The notes: a model not told the origin generated them from the letters alone. Shown: positions 43,125 through 52,856, numbered from the stretch's first letter. The stretch: 64,000 nucleotides of DNA from Montanilutibacter psychrotolerans (GCF_003719825.1 NZ_RIBS01000001.1:310001-374000); one strand, 5' to 3'. Numbers and translations: made by a program.

Positions 43125-45149
43125 ATGACCAAGTTGCACCGTGCCGCGCTCGCGATTGCGTTGGCCGCAGGTTCCGCGCAGGCAAGCACGCCGACACCGA
43201 TCGAGGAATTCGTCCGTCATCCGACCTACAGCAGCGCCAAGATCTCGCCCAACGGCGAGTACATGGCGATGACCGTCGACCGCGGTGACCAGGATGTGCT
43301 GACGATTCTGCGTACCAGCGATCTCAGCGTCATCAAGATCAACCAGCTGCCCGACAAGAAGAGCGTCGGTCGGTTCGAGTGGACCAGCCCCAATCGCCTG
43401 ATCTTCAACTCGGTCAAGAAGGTCGGCAGCTACGCGCAGCCGTTTGGCACCGGCGAGTGGTACGGCGTCAACGCCGATGGCACGCAGGCGCGGCCGCTGG
43501 TGTTCTACGGCACCCGTGATGCCACCCAGCGCGGCAAGACCGTCGGCAACGAACAGTACGACCTGCTCGACACGCTGCCCGATGACGACGCCAATGTGGT
43601 CATGGAGATCAACTACCCGCGTTCCAGCGAAGGCGCCGGCACCGAGGTGGTGCTGTTCGACACGCTCAGCGGACGCAGCCGTTCGCTGGGTCGTGCGCCG
43701 CGCGAGAATTGCTCGATCGTGCTCGACGCCGGCAAGCAGCCCCGATTTGCCGTGTGCTTCGACACCAAGGACGCCGAAGGCCAGTTCGACGAAGAGAACG
43801 AACTCTATCGCCGCGAAGACGACGGCCGTTGGACGCTGCTGAACAGTTCCAAGTCCAGCGGCAAGATGCTGTCGGTCGTGGGCTCCAGCGCCGATGGCCG
43901 GATCTACGCCGAACAGAGCGACGGCAAGGCACCGAACGCGCTGGGCACGATCGACACTGCCACGGGCGCGTTCCATCAGCTGTTCAGCGACCCGGTCTCC
44001 GAGCCGTCCAGTTACATCCTGTCGACCGATCGGGAGACCATCCTGGGTGTCGTCACCGAGGCCGGCGCGCCGCGCGTGACGATGATCGACGAGGAGCATC
44101 CCGACGCCGAGTTGTACGCCTCGGTGGCCTCTGCGTTCCCCGGCCAGTTCGTCGACTTCACCAGCGCCACCACCGATGGCAAGAAGATCATGGTGTCGGT
44201 GCGCAGCGACCGTAATCCCGGCGAGCTGTACCTGTTCGATCGCGACAGCGGCAAGGCACGCTTCCTGATGCAGGGCCGGCAGTGGATCGATCCGGCCAAG
44301 TCGGCTTCGATCAAGTCGTTCGCCATCAACGCCCGCGATGGCCTGAAGCTGCACGGCTACCTCACGCTGCCGCACGGTTCGACCGGCAGGAACCTGCCGA
44401 TGATCGTCAACGTCCACGGCGGCCCGATGGGCCCGCGCGACAACTGGGGCTGGAACTGGGAAACCCAGATGATGGCCAGCCGCGGCTATGCGGTGCTGCA
44501 GGTGAACTACCGCGGCTCCGGCGGCTTCGGCAAGGGCTTCCAGGACATGGGCTACGGTACCTGGGCGACCGGGATCATGAACGACATCGTCGACGCGACG
44601 AAGTGGGCGGTCCAGCAGGGCTATGCCGATGGCGAGCGGGTGTGCGTCTACGGCGGCAGCTTCGGCGGTTACGCCTCGATGATGGCGCCGGTGTCGGCGC
44701 CGGGCCTGTACAAGTGCGCCTTCGGTTATGTCGGCATGTACGACCCGCAGATCCAGATGCGCCTGTCCGATACCAGCGAACGCGACTCCGGTCGCCGCTA
44801 CATGCAGCGCGCCTTCGGCAGCACCCGTGCGGAACAGGACGCGATGTCGCCGGTGCTGCACGCCGCCGACGTCAAGATCCCGGTGTTCCTCGCCGCTGGC
44901 GCGCGTGACCCGCGTTGCCCGCCCGAGCACACCGAGGCGATGCACAAGGCGCTGATCGACGTCGGCAATGCCCCGGAAGGCCTGATCGTCCAGTCCGGCG
45001 AAATGCACGGTTTCTACGATGAGGCCAACCGCCTGAAGCTGTACAGCGCGATGCTGGACTTCTTCAATCGTCACATTGGTGGCCAGGTCGACACCTCGAC
45101 CAACTACCGTCCGGAACCGGCCCCGGCGCAGGCCCCGGCTAGCGAGTAA
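43125..45149 (+). CDS. Secreted S9-family prolyl oligopeptidase-like peptidase 1
   Basis: A 674-residue S9 peptidase with a signal peptide in the first 21 residues (ending AQA-S), a beta-propeller (about 40-400) and an alpha/beta-hydrolase domain. The triad is S512 in GGSFGGY, D595 in GARDPR and H628 in GEMHGF. It should cleave short peptides in the periplasm or outside the cell, acylaminoacyl or dipeptidyl type. The frame is open to 43083 with several ATGs. ATG 43125 is preferred because GGGGA stands eight bases before it and it begins right at a typical signal peptide. A paralogue follows at 45460. Confidence 0.92.
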   Translation: MTKLHRAALAIALAAGSAQASTPTPIEEFVRHPTYSSAKISPNGEYMAMTVDRGDQDVLTILRTSDLSVIKINQLPDKKSVGRFEWTSPNRLIFNSVKKVGSYAQPFGTGEWYGVNADGTQARPLVFYGTRDATQRGKTVGNEQYDLLDTLPDDDANVVMEINYPRSSEGAGTEVVLFDTLSGRSRSLGRAPRENCSIVLDAGKQPRFAVCFDTKDAEGQFDEENELYRREDDGRWTLLNSSKSSGKMLSVVGSSADGRIYAEQSDGKAPNALGTIDTATGAFHQLFSDPVSEPSSYILSTDRETILGVVTEAGAPRVTMIDEEHPDAELYASVASAFPGQFVDFTSATTDGKKIMVSVRSDRNPGELYLFDRDSGKARFLMQGRQWIDPAKSASIKSFAINARDGLKLHGYLTLPHGSTGRNLPMIVNVHGGPMGPRDNWGWNWETQMMASRGYAVLQVNYRGSGGFGKGFQDMGYGTWATGIMNDIVDATKWAVQQGYADGERVCVYGGSFGGYASMMAPVSAPGLYKCAFGYVGMYDPQIQMRLSDTSERDSGRRYMQRAFGSTRAEQDAMSPVLHAADVKIPVFLAAGARDPRCPPEHTEAMHKALIDVGNAPEGLIVQSGEMHGFYDEANRLKLYSAMLDFFNRHIGGQVDTSTNYRPEPAPAQAPASE

Positions 45150-45459
45150 GCGGCAGCGGCCCACCGGCCGGAACCGCGGTTTCACGTCAACGGCCACCCC
45201 ACGGGGTGGCCGTTTCCGTATCCAGAGGCCCGATCTGGTGCCGCTTTGCGGGCCGGAGAGCAGGGCGTCGGGGCAGGGTGGTCGGGATTTTTGACCCCGT
45301 CGTCGCGGGGTTTTCCGACGCTGGCGGGTGGGGGGAATGCCGGGCGCCTGGGGGCGCCCCGGGTAAACTTGGCCGCCAACCGGGCGTTTGCAAGCCGCGT
45401 CCCCGCCTTTTGCGGGGCGTCGTGCGCGGCTCGGCTGAACTATTACCTGGGGATTCCAA
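45150..45459 (+). other. Intergenic region between the first two S9 peptidase genes
   Basis: No gene is seen. It holds a terminator (45191-45215), a second CCCCG/CGGGG hairpin followed by TTTT (45293-45313), a GGGCGCC inverted repeat (45342-45359), a TAAACT -10-like box (45364-45369), and a CCCCGC/GCGGGG hairpin (45401-45417). Confidence 0.55.
45191..45215 (+). terminator. Terminator of S9 peptidase 1
   Basis: A near-perfect hairpin, CGGCCACCCC with GGGGTGGCCG (45191-45212), followed by TTT. Confidence 0.75.
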
Positions 45460-47442
45460 ATGAAGAAGACCGTGTTCGCGGTGCTTTGCCTCGCCTTGTT
45501 TGCCGCACCGGCGCTCCACGCATCCGACGTCGATGTCGGTGCCTACGTCCGCCAGGAAAGCTTTCGCGACATCAAACTGTCGCCGACGGGGGAGTACTAC
45601 GCCACCAGCGTGCCCCTCGAGGATCGCACCATCCTGGCGATCGTGAAGCGCGCCGATAACAAGGTCGTGGGCCGGTTCGCGCTGGAGCGCAACAACCACG
45701 TCTCGAACTTCGACTGGGTCAATCCCGAACGCGTGGTGATCTCGGTGGCGCAGAAATTCGGTCTGCTCGACGAGCCCAGCGCGACCGGCGAGTTGTTCAC
45801 CCTCAACACCAACGGCAAGTCCGACATCCTGGTGGGCTATCGGGTGCAGAGCGCCGGCCCGGGCACCAAGATCCAGGCCAAGAAGGTCGAAGATGTGTTC
45901 GCCAGGTTGGTCGACGACCTGCCGCACGACGACAAGTACGTGATCATCTCAACCAGTCCGTTCAACGCCGAGGCCTACACCCAGGCCGAACGCCTCGATG
46001 TCGGCACGGGTCATCGCGTGCGCATCACCAGCGCTCCGGTACGTCGCGCCGAGTTCATTACCGACGCGCAGGGTGTGGTGCGCTTCGCCAGCGGCCGCAA
46101 CACCGACAACGCCCAGCAGCTGTACTACCGCAATGGCGATGGCGACGAATGGACGTTGATCAACGACGAGAACGTCAGCGGGTCGGTGCAGCTCCCGTTG
46201 GGATTCAGCGAAGACGGCAAGGTCGCCTACCTGCAGGTCGAACAGGCCAGTGGTCCGGACAAGGTTGTCGCGCGCGACGTCGCCACCGGCGCGATGACGC
46301 CACTGCTCGCCGATGACGACACCGATCCGCAGGTCGTGCTGTACCGCAACGCCAGCAGCGTGCCGGTTGGCCTGAGCTACATGGATGGCAGGCCGCGCAC
46401 GGCCTTCTTCGACACTGCCTCGCACGAGGCCAAGCTGTACCGTAGTCTCGAGCAGGCATTCGGCGGCGATCCGGTGCGCATCACGTCGAGTACCAGCGAC
46501 GGCAAGATCGCGCTGGTGCAGACCTGGAGCGACCGCAACCCAGGTGACTTCTTCCTGTTCGACACCGTCGCGATGAAGGCCGAGCACCTGCTCAGCCGCA
46601 GCGACTGGGTGGACCCTGAGCGCATGGGCACCACCACGCCGATCAGCCTGCCGTCGCGCGATGGCCTGACCCTGCACGGCTACCTCACCCGACCCGTGGG
46701 CGCCACCGGCGCGCTGCCGATGGTGGTGATGCCGCATGGCGGCCCGTTCGGCGTGCGCGACGACTGGGGTTTCGACCGTGACGTTCAGATCCTCGCCAAC
46801 GCCGGCTACGCGGTGTTGCAGGTGAACTTCCGCGGTTCCACCGGCTACGGGCGTGCCTTTAACCAGGCGGGCGCCAGGCAATGGGGCGGCAAGATGCAGG
46901 ACGACCTCACCGACGCGACCCGTTGGGCCATCGCCCAGGGCCACACCGTCGCCGACAAGATCTGCATCTACGGCGCGAGCTACGGCGCCTATGCGGCATT
47001 GATGGGCGTGGCCAAGGAACCGGGGCTGTACAAGTGCGCGGTGGGCTACGTCGGCCTCTACGATCTGCCGATGCGCCATAGCGCGCTGACCCGGGCATCC
47101 GATTCCGGTGCAACCTTCGCCAACCAGTGGATGGGCGATGCGGCATCGCTTGCCGCGGTATCACCCAACCGCATGGCCGATCGCATCAAGGTGCCGGTCT
47201 TCCTGGCGGCCGGCGGCGAGGACGAGATCACGCCGATCGCGCACAGCGAGAAGATGGAGGCGGCGCTGCGCGCGGCGGGCGTTCCGGTCGAGACGCTGTA
47301 CGTGCGGACCGAGGGTCACGGCTTCTACAAGCCCGAGAATCGCCAGAAGTTCTACACCCAGTTGCTGGCGTTCCTGTCGCGCAGCCTGGGCGGCGGGGTG
47401 GCCAGTACCTCACCGGCAGGTGGCAACGCCACGGCGCGCTGA
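45460..47442 (+). CDS. Secreted S9-family peptidase 2 (variant nucleophile motif)
   Basis: A 660-residue S9 peptidase with a signal peptide (1-21, ending LHA-S), a propeller domain and a catalytic domain. The triad is S507, D588 in GGEDEIT and H620 in EGHGFYK. The nucleophile elbow reads YGASYGAY rather than the usual GGSxGG, but the G-x-S-x-G pattern is kept. It is homologous to its upstream neighbour along the whole length (shared RQESFRDIKLSPTGEYYA-type opening, WVDPERM and RDGLTLHGYLT), which suggests tandem duplication. Periplasmic or extracellular peptide cleavage is inferred. Start: ATG 45460 with GGGGA upstream. Confidence 0.92.
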   Translation: MKKTVFAVLCLALFAAPALHASDVDVGAYVRQESFRDIKLSPTGEYYATSVPLEDRTILAIVKRADNKVVGRFALERNNHVSNFDWVNPERVVISVAQKFGLLDEPSATGELFTLNTNGKSDILVGYRVQSAGPGTKIQAKKVEDVFARLVDDLPHDDKYVIISTSPFNAEAYTQAERLDVGTGHRVRITSAPVRRAEFITDAQGVVRFASGRNTDNAQQLYYRNGDGDEWTLINDENVSGSVQLPLGFSEDGKVAYLQVEQASGPDKVVARDVATGAMTPLLADDDTDPQVVLYRNASSVPVGLSYMDGRPRTAFFDTASHEAKLYRSLEQAFGGDPVRITSSTSDGKIALVQTWSDRNPGDFFLFDTVAMKAEHLLSRSDWVDPERMGTTTPISLPSRDGLTLHGYLTRPVGATGALPMVVMPHGGPFGVRDDWGFDRDVQILANAGYAVLQVNFRGSTGYGRAFNQAGARQWGGKMQDDLTDATRWAIAQGHTVADKICIYGASYGAYAALMGVAKEPGLYKCAVGYVGLYDLPMRHSALTRASDSGATFANQWMGDAASLAAVSPNRMADRIKVPVFLAAGGEDEITPIAHSEKMEAALRAAGVPVETLYVRTEGHGFYKPENRQKFYTQLLAFLSRSLGGGVASTSPAGGNATAR

Positions 47443-47476
47443 GCGCCGGCACGGCGGCTGCACCGCAGCCAGTTCC

Positions 47477-47508
47477 GAAGACGGCGCCTCCGGGCGCCGT
47501 CTTCGTTT
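47477..47508 (+). terminator. Terminator of S9 peptidase 2
   Basis: A perfect 12-bp stem, GAAGACGGCGCC (47477-47488) with 47493-47504, loop TCCG, then GTTT. Confidence 0.85.
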
Positions 47509-47594
47509 GCAGACGTGCCCGATCTCGAACAGGTTCGCCGCGAAACCCGTCGCAGGCCACGACGACCGCGACGGCGCGCTGCCGAGGCTGCCCC

Positions 47595-48723
47595 GTAGGA
47601 TGGGTTGAGCGCCGCGATACCCATCGCTCGTCACTCCGACCGCGACGGTGCATCGCCTGGCCCTTGAGCCTCGTAGGATGGGTTGAGCGAAGCGATACCC
47701 ATCAAGCGCCACCTCGACCCCGTCGCCGCCGCTGTCCCTTGGCTATCCGACACGCAACGGATTACCCCGACGCATCGGCTGTCGCCGCGAACCATCGCCT
47801 TCGTGTCCGACCGGACCGCGCTCGATGGGTATCGCTGCGCTCGACCCATCCTACGGCGCTGCTCCAACGGACCACGCACCGAATCAGGCCGACGCTCCGG
47901 CAATCGCGGAGAACCATCGCCTTCGGCTCCGCCCGGAGCACGTTCGATGGATACGTTGCGCTCAACCCATCCTACGGCGCTCCGACCGCGACGATGCATC
48001 GCCGGACCTTGAGTCTCGTAGGATGGGTTGAGCGTCGCGATACCCATCAAGCGCAACCTCGACCCCGACGCCTCCCGTCGCTTTCCCGTTGCAACCGGAC
48101 AATCAACGAATCAAGCCGAGGCTCCGGCAATCGCCGAAAGCCATCGCCTTCGTGCGTGGCGAGATCGCGGACGATGGGCATCGCTGCGCTCAACCCATCC
48201 TACGGCGCTGCCGCCCTCGGCAATCGGACACGCAACGGATTACCCCGACGCGCCGGCAGTCGCCGCGAGCCATCGCCTTCGTGTCTGTCCGGACGGTGGT
48301 CGATGGGTATCGCTTCGCTCGACCCATCCTACGGCGCTCCGTCGCCGTCCTGTTGCACCAGGCCACGCACCGAATCACGCCGACGCGCCGGCCGTCGCGG
48401 AGAACCATCGGCTTCGTGTCCGACCGGACCGCGCTCGGTGGGTATCGCTGCGCTCGACCCATCCTACGGCGCTCCGTCGCCGTCCTGTTGCACCAGGCCA
48501 CGCACCGAATCACGCCGACGCGCCGGCCGTCGCGAAGAACCATCGCCTTCGTATCCGAGCGGACCGCGTTCGATGGGTATCGCTGCGCTCGACCCATCCT
48601 ACGGCGCTGTTCCAGCGGACCACGCACCGAATCAGGCCGACGCTCCGGCAATCGCGGAGAACCATCGCCTTCGGCTCCGCCCGGAGCACGTTCGATGGAT
48701 ACGCTGCGCTCAACCCATCCTAC
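47595..48723. repeat. Array of ten palindromic REP-like elements with repeated flanks
   Basis: The core is about 31 bp: GTAGGATGGGTTGAGCG, two variable bases, then CGATACCCATC. The ends GATGGGT/ACCCATC form a hairpin. Forward copies start at 47595, 47673 and 48018. Reverse copies are at 47824-47854, 47946-47975, 48173-48203, 48302-48332, 48437-48467, 48572-48602 and 48694-48723. Adjacent reverse copies are 122, 129, 135, 135 and 122 bp apart. The roughly 100-bp flanks are homologous as well (shared CACGCACCGAATCA and CCATCGCCTTCG words), and forward copies have their own flank family. No transposase or RAYT gene lies in the window. Confidence 0.9.
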
Positions 48724-48792
48724 AGCGACCGTGCGATTGCCTCCGACGTGGCGTGCAACGCATCGCCGGGAACCGCTTCCTGCGCCCCATGC

Positions 48793-48833
48793 AAACAACA
48801 ACGGCGCCCTCGGGCGCCGTTGTTGTTTTTTTC
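48793..48833. terminator. Strong terminator between the repeat array and the peptide transporter gene
   Basis: A 17-bp perfect stem (48793-48809 with 48812-48828, core AACGGCGCCC) is followed rightwards by seven T. Leftwards it gives only TTT, so it acts best on rightward transcripts but may also end the transporter mRNA. Confidence 0.85.
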
Positions 48834-48858
48834 AGGCCGCCGCACTCATCAGCCGGAA

Positions 48859-50583
48859 TCACTTCACGCCGTGCATCCAGCGCTTCACCAGCGGGGTCAG
48901 CAGCAGGAACAGCACGCCGCTGCCAATGCCCACCCAGGCCATCAGCGTGAACAGTTCGGTGTACTTCGCCGCGGCGGCCGCCATGTCGATCGCGCCACCT
49001 TCGGGAATTTCGATGGAGGCGAGCTTGCCGAACTGCGCTGCCAGCACTTCCGAGTACGCGGTGCCCAGCCAGAACGCACCCATCATCAGCCCGACCACGC
49101 GCGCCACCGACAGCTGCGTCACCGCCGACAGACCGATCGGGGACAGGCACATCTCGCCGAGTTCCAGGATGAAGTAGGCCAGCACCAACCACCACACGCT
49201 GGCCAACTGGCCGCCGCCGGCAAACTGCGCGGCCAGCACCATCGGCACGAACGCCAGGCCCGCGAACGCCAGACCGATGGCCATCTTGGCCGGCTTGCTG
49301 GGGTTGAGGCCGCGCTTGTCCAGCCACGGCCACAGCCACGAGAAGATCGGCGCCAGCACGACGATGAAGAACGCACCGAGGAAGGTCAGCGAACCGGCCG
49401 TCTGCGGAACCAGCACCACGTCGTGCGCGATCGCGACCGCCAGGCCGATCGCCATCAGCCCCACCATTGCCTTGGCCACGCCGGTGCGGCCGCGGTCGCT
49501 GGCCATCAGTGCGGCGATCATCAGCGGCGGGCTGGCCGCCAGCGAGAACACCGCCCAGGGCAGTGCCGGCACGTAGCCGCCCGGCGAAACGCCGAACAGG
49601 TCCTTGGTCAACAACCGGTCGGTGAAGGTGACCCACGAGCCGTAGGTCTGCTCGTACAGCGTGAAGAAGATCAGCACGCCAACAATCAGCAGCACCAGCG
49701 AGATCATCTGCTGGCGCTGGACCTTGTTGCATTGCGTCACCAGGAACCACACGAACCACGCCAGCAGCGCCACCGCGATCAGGTGCATCGCGCCGTGGAC
49801 GGTCCAGGTGCGCTGGATCAGCTGCCAGACCACCGCCACGCCGCCCAGGCTTCCCAGGTAGATCCACCACTCGCGCGACAGCCCGGCCACGCGCTGCGCC
49901 AGTCGCGCCGGGTCGTTGGGCTCGGCATGGCCGTGCAGGTACTTCTGGCCCCACAGGAACATCACCAGGCCGGCGACCATGCCGATGCCGGCCGCGCCGA
50001 AACCGTACTTCCAACCGTAGGTCTCGCCGAGGAAGGCGCAGATCAGCGAGGCGAACAGTGCGCCGACGTTGATGCCGGCGTAGAACAGGGTGAAGCCCGA
50101 GTCGCGGCGCGGGTCGTTCTCGGCGTAGAGCTTGCCGACGATGGTCGAGATGTTCGGCTTGAGGAAGCCCACGCCCATGATGATCAGCGCCAGCGACAGG
50201 TAGAACACCTGCAGCGCGCCGTCGTCGCGCACGGTGACGCCGTTGACCACGCGCGCCGCCTCGCCCTCGTACGCCATGCCCAGGTGGCCCAGCACCAGCA
50301 GCACGCCGCCCAGAACCACCGCCTTGCGCATGCCCAGGTAACGGTCGGCCAGCAGGCCGCCGATCACCGGCACCGCGTACACCAGGCCGCCGTACGCGCC
50401 CAGCAGGTCGTAGCCGGCGTCATCGCCGAACAGGTGGTACTTCAGGATGTACAGCAGCAACAGGGCCTTCATGCCGTAGAAGGAGAAGCGCTCCCACATC
50501 TCGGTGAAGAAGCAGACAAACAGCCCCTTCGGATGCCCGAGGAACTCGTCGGTCTTGGGTATGGCGGTTGCAGAAGCGGTCAC
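48859..50583 (-). CDS. POT-family proton-dependent di/tripeptide transporter
   Basis: A 574-residue inner-membrane protein with about 12-14 hydrophobic helices. The family signature E28-x2-E31-R-F-x2-Y36-G (TEMWERFSFYG) lies in helix 1, and FLKPNISTIVG and GFTLFYAGINVGA match the PTR2 motifs. It imports di- and tripeptides with protons. Start: GTG 50583 with GGAG five bases upstream; the frame is open to 50661 but unrelated there. A TATACT -10 box lies upstream at 50622-50627. It is divergent from S9 peptidase 3, a natural partner that would supply short peptides. Confidence 0.93.
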   Translation of the reverse strand: MTASATAIPKTDEFLGHPKGLFVCFFTEMWERFSFYGMKALLLLYILKYHLFGDDAGYDLLGAYGGLVYAVPVIGGLLADRYLGMRKAVVLGGVLLVLGHLGMAYEGEAARVVNGVTVRDDGALQVFYLSLALIIMGVGFLKPNISTIVGKLYAENDPRRDSGFTLFYAGINVGALFASLICAFLGETYGWKYGFGAAGIGMVAGLVMFLWGQKYLHGHAEPNDPARLAQRVAGLSREWWIYLGSLGGVAVVWQLIQRTWTVHGAMHLIAVALLAWFVWFLVTQCNKVQRQQMISLVLLIVGVLIFFTLYEQTYGSWVTFTDRLLTKDLFGVSPGGYVPALPWAVFSLAASPPLMIAALMASDRGRTGVAKAMVGLMAIGLAVAIAHDVVLVPQTAGSLTFLGAFFIVVLAPIFSWLWPWLDKRGLNPSKPAKMAIGLAFAGLAFVPMVLAAQFAGGGQLASVWWLVLAYFILELGEMCLSPIGLSAVTQLSVARVVGLMMGAFWLGTAYSEVLAAQFGKLASIEIPEGGAIDMAAAAAKYTELFTLMAWVGIGSGVLFLLLTPLVKRWMHGVK

Positions 50584-50621
50584 GTCGGCTCCGGGCGTGC
50601 AGTTGGCTTGCGAAGGGGCCG

Positions 50622-50627
50622 AGTATA
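50622..50627 (-). promoter_or_regulatory. -10 box of the peptide transporter gene
   Basis: Read leftwards this is TATACT, 39 bases before the GTG start, flanked by a GGGGCC/GGCCCC inverted repeat. The -35 is weak. Confidence 0.4.
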
Positions 50628-50765
50628 GCCGCGGCCCCGGGGGGCTCCAGAACGGCCACACCGTGCAAAAACCGGGGTGCCACTTCCATGGCCGTCGACC
50701 TTTGCCGTGGCACGCCGCCCCGGCCTACCATCGGCGTTTCGTCCGCCCGCACACCCGGAGCTGCC

Positions 50766-52856
50766 ATGTCCCTGCGCCACGCCGTCCTGCCGCTGCTGAT
50801 CGCGGCCGCGTTGCCCACCCTCGCCATCGATGCCGTCGCCGCGACACGCGGCCTGCAGGCGCGCGACCTCGCCACCCTGGATCGGGTGTCTTCGCCCATC
50901 CTGTCCGCCGACGGCCGTCGCCTGGTGTTCGCCAAGCGCGTGGTCGACTTCGCCGCCAACAAGTCCAGCTCGTCGCTGTGGATCGAGGACCTGTTCGCGC
51001 GTGACGCGGCGCCGCCCAAGCGCCTGACGCCGGAAGGCTGGAACGTCAACTCGCCCACCTTCTCCGCCGACGGCACCAGCGTGTACTTCCTCAGCAGCAA
51101 ATCCGGTACCTCGCAGCTGTACGTGATGCCGGCCGCAGGCGGCACGCCCAAGCAGGTCACTGCCTTCCCGACCGATGTGGGTGGCTATCGCCTGTCGCCG
51201 GACGGCAAGCGTGTGGCGTTCAACACCGAGGCGTTCGTCGACTGTGCCAGCGATCTGGCCTGCAACAAGAAGAAGACGGACGAGCGCGGCGCCCGCAAGA
51301 CCAGCGGCGAGATCTTCGACCGCATGTTCATCCGGCACTGGGACGCCTGGAACGACGGCCGCCTCAACCGCGTCTTCGTCGCCACACTGCCGGCCCCGGG
51401 CAAGCAGGTGTCCACCGCGACCCTGGTCGGCGCCGACGTGATCGGCGACGCACCGTCGCGTCCGTTCGGCGACAGCAGCGAGTACGCCTGGGCGCCGGAC
51501 GGTCGCAGCCTCGTGCTGAGCGTGCGCAAGGCCGACGGCCAGGAGCCCGCATCGACCAACTTCGACCTCTACCGCGTTGCCGCCGACGGTACCGGCACGG
51601 CCAGCAACCTCACTGCTGCCAACTCCGCCTGGGACAAGGGCGCGACGTTCAGCGCCGACGGCAACACGCTGTATTACCTCGCCATGAAGCGCCCCGGCTT
51701 CGAGGCCGACCGCTTCGCACTGATGGCCCTGGACCTCTCCAGCGGCCACGCGCGCGAGATCGCGCCGGGCTGGGACCGTTCCGCCGATGGCATCACCCTG
51801 TCGGCCGACGGCAAGACCATCTACACCACCGCCCAGGACATGGGCGAGCACCCGCTGTTCGCGATCGACATCGCCGATGGGTCGGTGCGCAAGGTGATCG
51901 GCGAAGGCAGCGTCTCGGCGTTCGAGATTGCCGGCCCCACCCTGGCGTTCTCCCGCAACAGCCTTACCAGTGGCGACCAGTTGTTCACCGGCGGCATCGA
52001 CGGCGCGCCGGTGCGCACCATCACGCCCAGTGCCGGCGACATGCTCAAGGACGTCGGCTTCGGCGCCTTCGAGCAGTTCAGCTTCAAGGGCTGGAACAAC
52101 GACACCGTGCACGGTTACGTGGTCAAGCCCTGGAACTACGAAGAGGGCAAGAAGTACCCGGTCGCGTTCCTGATCCACGGTGGCCCGCAGGGCAGCTTCA
52201 GCAACGGCTGGAGCTACCGCTGGAATCCGCAGACCTATGCCGGCCAGGGCTACGCGGTGGTGATGATCGACTTCCACGGTTCCACCGGTTATGGCCAGGC
52301 GTTCACCGACGCGATCAGCCAGCACTGGGGTGATCGTCCGCTGGAAGACCTCAAGAAGGGTTGGGCCGCGGCCCAGCAGAAGTACGCCTTCCTCGACGGC
52401 GGCAACGCGTGCGCCCTGGGCGCCAGCTACGGCGGCTTCATGGTCAACTGGATCGCCGGCAACTGGCACACGCCGCAGTCCGGTGCGTGGAAGTGCCTGG
52501 TCAATCACGACGGCGTGTTCGACCAGCGCGCGATGGGTTATGCGACCGAAGAGCTGTGGTTCACCGAGTGGGAGCAGGGCGGTACGCCCTACGACGTGCC
52601 GCGCAACTACGAGAAGTTCAACCCGGTCAACCACGTCCGGAACTGGCGCACGCCGATGCTGGTCGTGCACGGCCAGCAGGACTTCCGCATCCCGGCCGAG
52701 CAGGGCATTGCCACGTTCACCGCGCTGCAGCGCCGTGGCATCGAATCGAAGTTCCTCTACTTCCCGGACGAGAACCACTGGGTGCTGAAGCCGCAGAACA
52801 GCGTGCAGTGGCACGACACCGTCAACGGCTGGTTGAAGCAGCACCTGGGGCAGTGA
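50766..52856 (+). CDS. Secreted S9-family dipeptidyl/oligopeptidase 3
   Basis: A 696-residue S9 peptidase with a signal peptide (about 1-26). A propeller (about 30-420) contains repeated LSADG(R/K) and SPDGK blades, followed by the hydrolase domain. The triad is S554 in GASYGGF, D639 in GQQDFR and H671 in DENHW. It belongs to a different S9 branch from the two peptidases at 43-47 kb and most resembles acylaminoacyl-peptidase/DPP enzymes. Periplasmic peptide trimming is inferred. Start: ATG 50766. It is divergent from the POT transporter gene. Confidence 0.93.
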   Translation: MSLRHAVLPLLIAAALPTLAIDAVAATRGLQARDLATLDRVSSPILSADGRRLVFAKRVVDFAANKSSSSLWIEDLFARDAAPPKRLTPEGWNVNSPTFSADGTSVYFLSSKSGTSQLYVMPAAGGTPKQVTAFPTDVGGYRLSPDGKRVAFNTEAFVDCASDLACNKKKTDERGARKTSGEIFDRMFIRHWDAWNDGRLNRVFVATLPAPGKQVSTATLVGADVIGDAPSRPFGDSSEYAWAPDGRSLVLSVRKADGQEPASTNFDLYRVAADGTGTASNLTAANSAWDKGATFSADGNTLYYLAMKRPGFEADRFALMALDLSSGHAREIAPGWDRSADGITLSADGKTIYTTAQDMGEHPLFAIDIADGSVRKVIGEGSVSAFEIAGPTLAFSRNSLTSGDQLFTGGIDGAPVRTITPSAGDMLKDVGFGAFEQFSFKGWNNDTVHGYVVKPWNYEEGKKYPVAFLIHGGPQGSFSNGWSYRWNPQTYAGQGYAVVMIDFHGSTGYGQAFTDAISQHWGDRPLEDLKKGWAAAQQKYAFLDGGNACALGASYGGFMVNWIAGNWHTPQSGAWKCLVNHDGVFDQRAMGYATEELWFTEWEQGGTPYDVPRNYEKFNPVNHVRNWRTPMLVVHGQQDFRIPAEQGIATFTALQRRGIESKFLYFPDENHWVLKPQNSVQWHDTVNGWLKQHLGQ

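Larger units (their letters stand above)
47443..48858. other. Non-coding region filled by a palindromic-repeat array
   Basis: It holds a terminator, ten copies of a repeat (47595-48723) and a second terminator. Long open frames run through it on both strands only because the repeat periods keep frames open; their products are the same short peptides repeated, so they are not called as genes. Confidence 0.85.

Noticed and set aside
47595-48723. CRISPR array interpretation of the regularly spaced repeats
   Set aside because: The intervals between cores are themselves homologous, the cores occur in both orientations, spacing varies from 78 to over 200 bases, and no cas gene is present.
48028-50628. 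Very long rightward open frame (about 866 codons) through the repeat array and across the peptide transporter gene
   Set aside because: The first part translates the repeat units and the rest is antisense to a well-supported POT transporter; the product is Arg/His/Gln-rich with no family features.
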